Shown: piece by piece, positions 1-5,955 of the stretch
Numbering within the stretch: the first letter of the stretch is position 1
Layout of the letters: the number at the start of each line of letters is the position of its first letter
From: Gemmatimonadales bacterium UBA2960
GTDB taxonomy: Bacteria; Gemmatimonadota; Gemmatimonadetes; Longimicrobiales; Gaopeijiaceae
Reading direction: 5' to 3'
NCBI GenBank assembly: GCA_002348465.1
Contig: DEBI01000085.1
Coordinates: 4,136-12,558, forward strand
DNA length: 8,423 bases
Program-made: the position numbers and the translations under genes
The notes under the pieces: model-generated
Seen by the model: only the letters and a program-made list of their open reading frames with translations
Told to the model about the DNA's origin: nothing
Databases searched by the model: none

Positions 1-1308
1 TTCTGACATGTCAGCAGCCCCAACGTTCACGGACGCCGCGACCGTTCCCAGGGGGACGTCACCATCACCGTAAAAGGTAAACACCACGTTAACGGTGGTC
101 CCTTCCTCCAAAACTTTATTCGTGACCGAACCAGAAACTCTAGCCCCACCCCTTGGGAACCTTTGCATCTGGAACCCATCTAGACTGACCTCAAGTGCTG
201 AAGCCGCGTTCATAGCTTCCTGTGTGCCTTCCACGTCTTCGGCTCGGTTGGCTGCTTGAGCCAGCATTATCCAACTGTTTTGGTTGTATGGATCTAATTC
301 GGCCCACCTCTCAGCGACAGCTGGAATTGCGCTGTACGCTGAGTCCAAATTAAGAGAGCGCGCCCACATCTCGACCGCATCTCTATCTGTTCTGTTGAGT
401 TCAGCCGCTTTGCCAAACGCCGCGGCGGCATTCACATAATCGTCCGCGTTATAGAAGCCTACCCCAATAGCAAAGATCGTCTCACCGTCTAGGCCGGGTT
501 GCTCTAGCAAGTCGACGTAAACCTCTAAGGCCTCCTCTTCCCGCTCACCTTCCATTAGGACCTGCGCCAATCCCCTAAGGTGATTCGGGTTGTCAGGCTC
601 TGTGACCATCAAAACGCGGTAAGCATCTGCTGCTGCATCATACTGAGCATCCGCTGCTAGAACCTGTGCTCTGAGCAATGGTAGGACCGCGGCCTGCTCC
701 TGCCAGCCAGCCATCGTCGCGGAATCGGCTACCGCTGCAGTCTCAGACGCCATAAACCCATCTACTTGCTCCATGAAATCGAGCGATCTTTTATAATCGC
801 CGAGTGAGCCATAGAGCTGCGCGACCGTGATCATGATCTCAGGGCGCTCTTTGAAGATTGCATGGGCATCCTCAAAGATCGCCACCGCACCTTCGTAATC
901 TCCAGCGCCTATCAAGGGTGATGCTTGGTTATAGAGATCGATCCACGTGGACTGACGAAGCGGCTGATCCTGGAGCTCGTAGAGCGGATAGAGCTCGTTT
1001 GCCTTATCAAAGAACGCACCAGCTTCCGGATACTGGCTTAGCCCTAGCGAGGCTAGAGCTGCCAATCGGTATCCGAGCGGATTGTTCGGGTTCTCTGCGA
1101 TTTCAGCCTCTGCGTTCTGTAGAGCCATTCTATAGTAGGCTTCTTTTTCAGCCGCATCCTCTGTGTCCTCTGCGTCCTCTATCGCGTCTTCAGCGTCTTC
1201 AGTGTAATCACTATCACGGGGACGCTCCCCTACTTGTGCGGACAAAGACCCTCCCACGAATAACATCAGGAAGGCTAGTAGTCCCAGTCCGGTTGCTACC
1301 CTCTTCAT
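1..1308 (-). CDS. Exported TPR-repeat protein, paralogue of the lipoprotein at 2578-3993 (3' end off the window)
   Basis: An uninterrupted reading frame of 436 codons runs from the ATG at 1308-1306 off the left edge. The start is supported by GGAG eight bases upstream (1317-1320). Residues 1-24 form a Sec signal peptide (MKR, a hydrophobic core, then SLSA before Q25), which predicts signal peptidase I cleavage and a soluble periplasmic protein. Residues 36-56 are a low-complexity acidic linker of E/D/A. Helix-turn-helix TPR-like repeats follow from about 57 to 365, for example around GYRLAALASLG, AGDYEGAVAIFEDA and DDYVNAAAAFGKAAEL. The C-terminal part from about 370 looks beta-rich, with an FTFYGDGDVPLGTV stretch resembling FxLYD-type domains. 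It aligns along its whole length with the second TPR protein; the block around LDSAYSAIPAVAERW is almost identical. By that alignment about 20 residues are missing at the left edge. The role is unknown; a scaffold for envelope protein interactions is the family-level expectation. Confidence 0.88.
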   Translation of the reverse strand, partial: MKRVATGLGLLAFLMLFVGGSLSAQVGERPRDSDYTEDAEDAIEDAEDTEDAAEKEAYYRMALQNAEAEIAENPNNPLGYRLAALASLGLSQYPEAGAFFDKANELYPLYELQDQPLRQSTWIDLYNQASPLIGAGDYEGAVAIFEDAHAIFKERPEIMITVAQLYGSLGDYKRSLDFMEQVDGFMASETAAVADSATMAGWQEQAAVLPLLRAQVLAADAQYDAAADAYRVLMVTEPDNPNHLRGLAQVLMEGEREEEALEVYVDLLEQPGLDGETIFAIGVGFYNADDYVNAAAAFGKAAELNRTDRDAVEMWARSLNLDSAYSAIPAVAERWAELDPYNQNSWIMLAQAANRAEDVEGTQEAMNAASALEVSLDGFQMQRFPRGGARVSGSVTNKVLEEGTTVNVVFTFYGDGDVPLGTVAASVNVGAADMSE

Positions 1309-1316
1309 TTACTGAG

Positions 1317-1320
1317 CTCC
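1317..1320 (-). promoter_or_regulatory. Ribosome binding site of the left TPR gene
   Basis: GGAG on the minus strand lies eight bases before the ATG at 1308. It supports that start, which also gives a proper Sec signal peptide. Confidence 0.6.
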
Positions 1321-1426
1321 ATTTGGGTGAAGAGTCATTTTCGCCCAGATCGGCCAAACGATCAATATGGTCCAACGGTTACGTGACCCTCGCACTAGAT
1401 GATAGCCTACTTCAAAGACCCCCGTA

Positions 1427-2179
1427 CTAAAGCGGCTTGTCCGGGTTTGCGATAGTCCGCCACATGTGCGCACTCGGGCTATTGTCGTAACCCAAACCCT
1501 CAGCTGGCTGCGCAAAGTTACGCTCGATAATCTCAATGAACGGGTCCAAGGTCAGCTCAACCCCCTCTTCAAAGGCATACAGGTCACAGACCGTGATCAA
1601 ACGCGCTTCCATGTACCACTCATGGTTGGTCGCGTATTCTGCCGCCTGACGGATATAGTCCGGCGGCACGTAGTCCTCACCGAAAATCCGAACGTAAAGG
1701 TCCGGATACTCGTAAGACACCTCAGGATCTGGATAAAACCTTAGCGCTCCGTGGTATCGAATTCCCCAAGTAATGCGCTCATCCACATACGGTTCGTAGA
1801 GCTGGGCTCCCCACCACCCATGATCCGCACGAATTAACCCCTGCACACCATCGTGTAGCAGGCAAGCCATAACTGTCCGCTCAGGATACCCACTTCTAAG
1901 CGCATGGGTGGCACTCTGAAGGCAATGTGACTTGGCTGCGAGTCGTAAGTTGAAGAAATCCACGAGCGTTGGTTTTTCCGGCATCGGCTCAAGGGGGAAT
2001 TCCGAAGCTCGCAGGAGATTCCCTGCTCCACGCGGCCCTGGAACCTGCTGTTGCGCTGCCTCGTCAATCTGATCAAGCATGTAGTGCTCCAGGGCCTCAG
2101 CCTTCTCCTCTGGATCCATAAGCTCCAGGGCACCCACTCCAACACTCGCTAGGAATGCTTTGCGATCAACTTCAATCAT
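1427..2179 (-). CDS. HD-domain protein, PhnZ/MIOX-like putative di-iron oxygenase or phosphohydrolase
   Basis: The protein has 250 residues. Metal-ligand candidates are H85 (in SHCLQSA), H109-D110 (in LLHDG), H120, H143 (in IRYHGALRFYP) and D199 (in VCDLYAF). This order H…HD…H…H…D, the Q three residues after the first His, and the 24-residue H-to-HD spacing match the mixed-valent di-iron HD enzymes PhnZ (ligands H34, H58, D59, H80, H104, D161 as I recall) and myo-inositol oxygenase better than ordinary HD phosphodiesterases. The PhnZ Tyr and Glu that lie 10 and 7 residues before the first His are F75 and L78 here, so the substrate is probably not the PhnZ one. The N-terminus (DRKAFLASVG, residues 5-14) resembles a degraded twin-arginine signal without a cleavage site. 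GGAGG lies four bases before the ATG. The left TPR gene follows after 118 nt, so co-transcription is likely. A hydrolytic HD function is the main alternative. Confidence 0.82.
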   Translation of the reverse strand: MIEVDRKAFLASVGVGALELMDPEEKAEALEHYMLDQIDEAAQQQVPGPRGAGNLLRASEFPLEPMPEKPTLVDFFNLRLAAKSHCLQSATHALRSGYPERTVMACLLHDGVQGLIRADHGWWGAQLYEPYVDERITWGIRYHGALRFYPDPEVSYEYPDLYVRIFGEDYVPPDYIRQAAEYATNHEWYMEARLITVCDLYAFEEGVELTLDPFIEIIERNFAQPAEGLGYDNSPSAHMWRTIANPDKPL

Positions 2180-2304
2180 GCGGCCTCCATCCGTAGGACG
2201 AGCTCAGCGATGACCGTTCGTTCAACGCTCGAATCCGTCTCATTCTGAAGGACATAGTTGGCCGCGCGGATAAGGCCGGCAAGGGAACCCCGCGCGCTGT
2301 CTGA
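2176..2304 (-). other. Start-less coding-like frame (42 codons), possible gene remnant or frameshifted small gene
   Basis: Between the in-frame TGA at 2307-2305 and the TGA at 2178-2176 there are 42 open codons. Their product is helix-like and amphipathic (SLAGLIRAANYVLQ, then SVERTVIAELVLRMEAA). The terminal TGA overlaps the HD start as ATGA. No ATG, GTG, TTG or CTG occurs in the frame except an ATG four codons before the stop. An ATG at 2323-2321 lies in another frame and reads MVTGFVIRQRAG; it would join this frame if one base were lost from the four-C run (plus strand) at 2288-2291, giving a 48-residue protein. I do not recognise it. It could be chance, a decayed gene or a sequencing error. 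The rest of the gap up to the tRNA terminator shows no convincing promoter. Confidence 0.3.
2184..2188 (-). promoter_or_regulatory. Ribosome binding site of the HD gene
   Basis: A full GGAGG on the minus strand sits four bases before the ATG at 2179. It lies inside the last codons of the start-less upstream frame, whose TGA overlaps the ATG as ATGA, an arrangement typical of translational coupling. Confidence 0.6.
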
Positions 2305-2363
2305 TCACGAACCCCGTCACCATAGCGGCGTTTTGATATCGGGCATTTACATCACATTTGCAT

Positions 2364-2402
2364 AGAAAAGCCGGAAACCCGAATAAACACAGGGTTCCCG
2401 GC
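2364..2402 (-). terminator. Intrinsic terminator of the tRNA-Gly transcript
   Basis: On the minus strand GCCGGGAACCC (2402-2392) pairs with GGGTTTCCGGC (2380-2370), an 11-bp stem with one G-U pair. The 11-nt loop is A/T-rich, and TTTTCT follows the stem (2369-2364). It begins three bases after the tRNA discriminator base. It should separate the tRNA from the HD and left TPR genes, which would then need their own promoter. Confidence 0.9.
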
Positions 2403-2404
2403 GA

Positions 2405-2477
2405 AGCGGGAGACCGGGCTCGAACCGGCGACCCTCAGCTTGGGAAGCTGATGCTCTACCAACTGAGCTACTCCCGC
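2405..2477 (-). tRNA. tRNA-Gly (anticodon CCC)
   Basis: Read on the minus strand, the acceptor arms GCGGGAG and CTCCCGC pair perfectly over seven bases. The D arm (GCTC…GAGC), the anticodon stem (TCAGC/GCTGA) around the loop TTCCCAA, the five-base variable region and the T arm with TTCGAGC are all in place. The anticodon CCC decodes GGG. The discriminator base is T (position 2405), as expected for bacterial glycine tRNAs. CCA is not encoded (TCG follows the discriminator), so CCA must be added enzymatically. Confidence 0.97.
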
Positions 2478-2489
2478 GGCAGCTGGAAA

Positions 2490-2517
2490 AATCTAGCTGG
2501 GCCAACCGGACGGTCAA
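2490..2517 (-). promoter_or_regulatory. Probable sigma70-type promoter of tRNA-Gly
   Basis: On the minus strand TTGACC (2517-2512) and TAGATT (2495-2490) are separated by 16 bases, with 12 bases from the -10 box to the mature tRNA 5' end. The position directly before a tRNA gene and the match to the -35 consensus make this likely, although spacing and the -10 box are not ideal. Confidence 0.6.
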
Positions 2518-2555
2518 CATTTTTGAAGAGCGCGGCGATCGAATGAGCAGCCCCA

Positions 2556-2563
2556 CCCCCCCC
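2556..2563 (-). repeat. Eight-base C/G homopolymer after the TPR lipoprotein gene
   Basis: Eight C in a row (eight G on the coding strand) lie 15 bases beyond the stop codon of the TPR lipoprotein gene, directly followed by T and four more G on the coding strand. It is intergenic, so length variation would not change a protein. Confidence 0.8.
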
Positions 2564-2577
2564 TATTTCAAACTAGA

Positions 2578-3993
2578 TCAGCCCGGTGTATACCCGTAGC
2601 CACCGACCTGTTCGGCCGAGTCGAACTGAAGATTAAAGACCTGGGCCATATCAACCTGTCCCGCAGTCATCGTTTCGACCACGGATCCGATTGGTGCTCC
2701 ATCATCGGCGTAAAAGATGAACCGCAGATTGATAGCATCCCCTTCTTTCAGATTCTTGTTTACCAGTGAGCCTCTCACCTCCGCTCCTCCGTTTCCAATT
2801 CTGCGAAGCTGTAGGTCGCTGACGGTGAATGAGAGGCTTTCGATAACTGAAATCACCTCTTGAGTAGTTTCAGTGTCACCGTTTTGATTCGCGGCTTGTG
2901 CAAGAATTAGCCAAGCATTCTGACTGTTTGGATCGAGCTCTGTCCATCGCTCAGCGACAGCTGGGATGGCACTATAAGCGGAGTCTAACTGCAATGACCG
3001 CGCCCACATCTCAATCGCGTCGCGATCGTTGACGCTCGCTTCAGCGGCCTTGCCGAACGCTTCCGCAGCCCTTCTGTAGTCGCTGGACTGGTAGAAACCA
3101 ACCCCGACAGAGAACAGAGTCTCCGAGTCCAGTCCAGACATCTCGAGCATATCGATGTATACAGCCGTGGCTTCCGCATCCTCGCCGATCTCCATGAGGA
3201 TCGCCGCGAGTCCGCGCTTCAATTCTACATCAGTAGGATCAGCCGCAGATAGCTGGCGATACGTCCCAACGGCTTGCTCGAAGCGGCCGGCATCGGCAAA
3301 CACTTGAGCACGAAGTAGCGGAAGTGGTTGGAGTTGCTCCTTCCAAGAATTAGCCGTCGCAGAGTCTGCCTGTAGCATTGTCTCTGAACCGGCGAATGCT
3401 ATAGCTGTGTTGAGGTTTGCTATAGCGGCATCGTGGTCACGGAGTTGGGCATAGATCTGACCCAAAATCACATTTGCCTCGGGGCGACCTTTATATATGT
3501 CGTTCGCCCATTCGAAGAACTGTGTTGCGGTCTCATAGTCACCCGTCTGCACATAGGGTGTCCCTTGTTGGTACAGATTCATCCAAGCCTGCTCGCGCAC
3601 GGCCACCAGTTCGAATTCGTATAAAGGACGTAACTCAATGGCCTTTTCTAGGTATGCTCCCGCATCCACATAGTTCTCAGTGCCGATCGAAGCGATACCG
3701 GCTAGTCGATAAGCCAAAGGATTGAGCGTATCCGCTCGAATTGCCGCCTCTGCCAACTCCCGCGCTTGAGCGTATAGCTCTTCCGCTTCATTCGGTACAA
3801 CCGCATCCTGCGCTGCTTCGATTGCATCTTCAGCGGCTCTTGTATTGTCAGTGTTTCGAGGGTTTAGACCAGCTGCCCCACCGCTGATTCTCGACATACC
3901 CTCACCGCCGCTGGCAGACGCACATCCTGCTATAACCAGACTGAAAACAGAGATTAAAAACAGCCCAAAATCTCTCACTCGGATTTCATTCAT
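2578..3993 (-). CDS. TPR-repeat lipoprotein, paralogue of the protein at 1-1308
   Basis: I place the start at the ATG at 3993-3991, giving 471 residues. This start has AGAGG five bases upstream and directly yields a lipoprotein signal: MNEIRVRD, a hydrophobic stretch 9-22, then the lipobox I-A-G-C with C24 as the lipidated residue. The longer frame back to 4077 would add 28 residues with no signal character. A25 follows the cysteine, so there is no aspartate inner-membrane retention signal. Helical TPR-like repeats span about 70-380 (for instance AYRLAGIASIGTENYVDAGA, VQTGDYETATQFFEWA and SSDYRRAAEAFGKAAEA). The C-terminal part 385-465 is beta-rich with LRFIFYADDGAPIGSV, resembling FxLYD-type domains. 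The likely job is a membrane-attached scaffold for protein contacts in the envelope; nothing points to an enzyme. The tRNA-Gly gene lies downstream with no clear terminator between. Confidence 0.9.
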   Translation of the reverse strand: MNEIRVRDFGLFLISVFSLVIAGCASASGGEGMSRISGGAAGLNPRNTDNTRAAEDAIEAAQDAVVPNEAEELYAQARELAEAAIRADTLNPLAYRLAGIASIGTENYVDAGAYLEKAIELRPLYEFELVAVREQAWMNLYQQGTPYVQTGDYETATQFFEWANDIYKGRPEANVILGQIYAQLRDHDAAIANLNTAIAFAGSETMLQADSATANSWKEQLQPLPLLRAQVFADAGRFEQAVGTYRQLSAADPTDVELKRGLAAILMEIGEDAEATAVYIDMLEMSGLDSETLFSVGVGFYQSSDYRRAAEAFGKAAEASVNDRDAIEMWARSLQLDSAYSAIPAVAERWTELDPNSQNAWLILAQAANQNGDTETTQEVISVIESLSFTVSDLQLRRIGNGGAEVRGSLVNKNLKEGDAINLRFIFYADDGAPIGSVVETMTAGQVDMAQVFNLQFDSAEQVGGYGYTPG

Positions 3994-3998
3994 TGGGA

Positions 3999-4003
3999 CC
4001 TCT
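3999..4003 (-). promoter_or_regulatory. Ribosome binding site that decides the TPR lipoprotein start
   Basis: AGAGG on the minus strand ends five bases before the ATG at 3993. Together with the lipobox 24 residues into the protein it favours this start over the in-frame upstream start codon at 4077. Confidence 0.65.
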
Positions 4004-4038
4004 TGCAGAATGCAGCTGCTATCAACAGAAAAGGAGCT

Positions 4039-4072
4039 AAAAAAGCACCCACCACGTGTACCCGACGGGCAC
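4039..4072 (-). terminator. Weak candidate terminator after uvrC
   Basis: On the minus strand GTGCCC (4072-4067) can pair with GGGTAC (4063-4058) around a three-base loop, or with GGGTGC (4050-4045) using two G-U pairs. Six T follow directly at 4044-4039. The T run is good but both stems are short. It lies between the uvrC stop and the TPR lipoprotein start, so partial termination or attenuation is possible. Confidence 0.35.
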
Positions 4073-4087
4073 CCCACCCATCCCGAA

Positions 4088-4118
4088 ATTCTACGCTAAA
4101 GGAACCGTATCGTTTCAA
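4088..4118 (-). promoter_or_regulatory. Low-confidence promoter candidate before the TPR lipoprotein gene
   Basis: TTGAAA (4118-4113) and TAGAAT (4093-4088) lie on the minus strand with a 19-base spacer, longer than optimal. They fall in the 137-base gap after uvrC, where a promoter for the TPR gene would be expected. The T-run hairpin would lie in the leader. Confidence 0.25.
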
Positions 4119-4130
4119 CCCTATAGATTC

Positions 4131-5954
4131 TCACCTCCCTAGGTAGGTCAGGATGCGGCTAGCCAACGCTTCTGAGACACCTGGGATTCGACTTATTTCC
4201 TCTCGTGTAGCCGCCTTAACTCCCCGGAGTGACCCGAACCGCTTCAACAATAGTTGCTGACGCTTCGGTCCCACTCCTGGGATCTCTCCCAATTCCGAAC
4301 GAAGCGTCCGCTTAGTGCGGAGTTTTCGGTTGTATCGCACGGCAAAGCGATGGGCTTCATCCCTTATCCTTTGCAGCAGATGGAGCGCTCTGTGGCGTCG
4401 GTCTAATCTGACGGGATCCCCGCGCCCCGGGAGGAACACTTCCTCATTTTTCTTAGCTAAAGCAATAACGGTCACGTCTGACATACCTTGAGCGCTCAGG
4501 GCTTCCACCGATGCGGACAATTGTCCTTTGCCACCATCGATGACTGCCAAGTCAGGGATCGGACCTCCCTCTTCTTCCAATCTACGGAAGTAACGTCCCA
4601 CCACCTCCGCCATAGACCGATAATCGTCATTCCCCCAGTCCCCCTTCACACGCATATGACGATACAGCCCTTTCCTCGGCTCTCCATTTTGGAAAACGAC
4701 CGCGCTACCCACCACCTCAGTCCCTTGGGTGTGTGATATGTCGAAACAGACCATAAGCCTCGGTACAACTTTAAGACCCAATTCATCCTGAAGCCTGAAG
4801 AGTGCTTCCTCTGCCCGATCAGAAGCGTGTAACTCTATGGCACTGTCTTCTAGCACCTGCCGAGCGTTCTGCTCCGCCAATTCGATTAATCGAGCCTTTT
4901 CTCCTCGTCGAGGGACCAGGACTTGTACGCGACGCTTTGCAGTTCCCGTTAAAATGTCTTGGAGCAGGGATCGGTCCTCAAATCCTTCTGACAGAAGCAC
5001 GTACTCCGGAAGGTCTTCCAACCCGAGGTCACCCGCACTGAGATAGTGCCTCGATACCAACGAGCTTATAAGGGTGGCATCCGATTCCTCTCTGACCTTC
5101 TCGAAACGTTGCACTTCCCGTCCCAAGAGCAACCCGGCGCGGATCTTCAGAACGACGCCTGCACCGAGTTCTCCGTCTCTCGCCACTGCAACTACATCAA
5201 AACTTCCTCCCTGAGCCCGATGCACGCGTTGCTTCTGGGCCAGGCTATCCAGCCCACTAACGATATCTCGCATTTTTGCGGCCTGCTCAAAGTTCAGACT
5301 CGCAGAGGCGTCTCGCATTTCCTCCTCAATTTCGGCGCGTATGCCTTCCGTATCGCCGTCAAGAATTCGAAGGATTCCATTTATCATTTCCCTATACGAG
5401 GTTTCGGCCTGAAGACCGACGCAGGGTGCTAGACAGCGACCAATGTGGTAATCCAGACAGGCCCTCTCCGGCGTGTCTCTAGGTAAATCATACCGGCACG
5501 ATCGGACCGTATACATGCGCTTGATCAAGTCCAGAGCTTGGCGCATCGGACCCACTGAAGTGAACGGACCGAAGTATCGACTCCCGTCGTTAACCACCCT
5601 CCGGGTCACTTCTACCCGCGGGAAGGCCTCCTGAATTGTGACTTTGATGTACGGATACTTCTTGTCGTCTCGAAGTAGGATATTAAAGTGGGGACGGTGC
5701 TCCTTTATGAGGTTCGCCTCGAGTATGAGAGCCTCACTCTCACTTCCAACGACAATCGTCTCCACATCAGAGACAAGCCCCACTAGTCTCTGATTTTTTC
5801 GAGACAGGTCCTCCCTTCTGCGGAAGTAACTGCGGACGCGGGTGCGTAACACATTTGCCTTACCCACATACAAAACCTCATTTCGATCATCTCGAAATAG
5901 GTAGACACCCGGCTCTTTGGACAATTTGGCGAGGAAGTCCTCGGTCACAGGCAC
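4131..5954 (-). CDS. uvrC: UvrABC excinuclease subunit C
   Basis: The 607-residue protein makes both incisions in nucleotide excision repair after UvrB has been loaded on damaged DNA. The full architecture is present. An N-terminal GIY-YIG nuclease (GVY at 16-18, YVG at 29-31, the Glu-rich ESEALILEANLIK motif at 72-84) makes the 3' cut. Four cysteines follow at 153, 166, 174 and 178. The UvrB-contacting UVR motif lies at about 205-238, and the RNase H-like nuclease for the 5' cut has D405 (CFDISHTQG), D473 (VIDGGKGQL) and H535 (DEAHRF). A double helix-hairpin-helix is at about 555-605 (EIPGVGPKR and RIPGVSEAL). The start is GTG at 5954, one base after the murJ TAA, with GAGG seven bases upstream inside the end of murJ; a second GTG two codons later is possible. 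The length is normal and nothing is missing. Confidence 0.98.
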   Translation of the reverse strand: MPVTEDFLAKLSKEPGVYLFRDDRNEVLYVGKANVLRTRVRSYFRRREDLSRKNQRLVGLVSDVETIVVGSESEALILEANLIKEHRPHFNILLRDDKKYPYIKVTIQEAFPRVEVTRRVVNDGSRYFGPFTSVGPMRQALDLIKRMYTVRSCRYDLPRDTPERACLDYHIGRCLAPCVGLQAETSYREMINGILRILDGDTEGIRAEIEEEMRDASASLNFEQAAKMRDIVSGLDSLAQKQRVHRAQGGSFDVVAVARDGELGAGVVLKIRAGLLLGREVQRFEKVREESDATLISSLVSRHYLSAGDLGLEDLPEYVLLSEGFEDRSLLQDILTGTAKRRVQVLVPRRGEKARLIELAEQNARQVLEDSAIELHASDRAEEALFRLQDELGLKVVPRLMVCFDISHTQGTEVVGSAVVFQNGEPRKGLYRHMRVKGDWGNDDYRSMAEVVGRYFRRLEEEGGPIPDLAVIDGGKGQLSASVEALSAQGMSDVTVIALAKKNEEVFLPGRGDPVRLDRRHRALHLLQRIRDEAHRFAVRYNRKLRTKRTLRSELGEIPGVGPKRQQLLLKRFGSLRGVKAATREEISRIPGVSEALASRILTYLGR

Positions 5955-5955
5955 C

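Noticed and set aside
1348..1363. Small hairpin (GATCG-GCCAAA-CGATC) between the HD gene and the left TPR gene as a terminator
   Set aside because: The stem is only five pairs and no T run follows on the minus strand, so termination is not supported.
858..1430. A 190-codon plus-strand frame
   Set aside because: It lies antisense to the left TPR gene and its upstream gap. The product is rich in R, P, L and H with no domain, and the opposite strand has a convincing signal peptide and repeats.
1861..2290. Shared words GLIRA and ERTV in the HD protein and the start-less frame as a sign of duplication
   Set aside because: The words occur in reversed order and their codons differ, so chance is the simpler explanation.
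2180..2363. Promoter for the HD and left TPR genes after the tRNA terminator
   Set aside because: A promoter should exist here, but I found no -35/-10 pair with acceptable spacing, so none is annotated.
2347..2556. A 69-codon minus-strand frame (and a 62-codon plus-strand frame at 2358-2546) across the tRNA
   Set aside because: Both are translations of the tRNA gene and its terminator. Peptides such as SSVGRASASQAEGRRFEPG and DRARTGDPQLGK are well-known false tRNA-derived proteins.
5046..5432. A 128-codon plus-strand frame inside uvrC
   Set aside because: It is an antisense shadow of a fully conserved uvrC segment, with no ribosome site and no recognisable domain.
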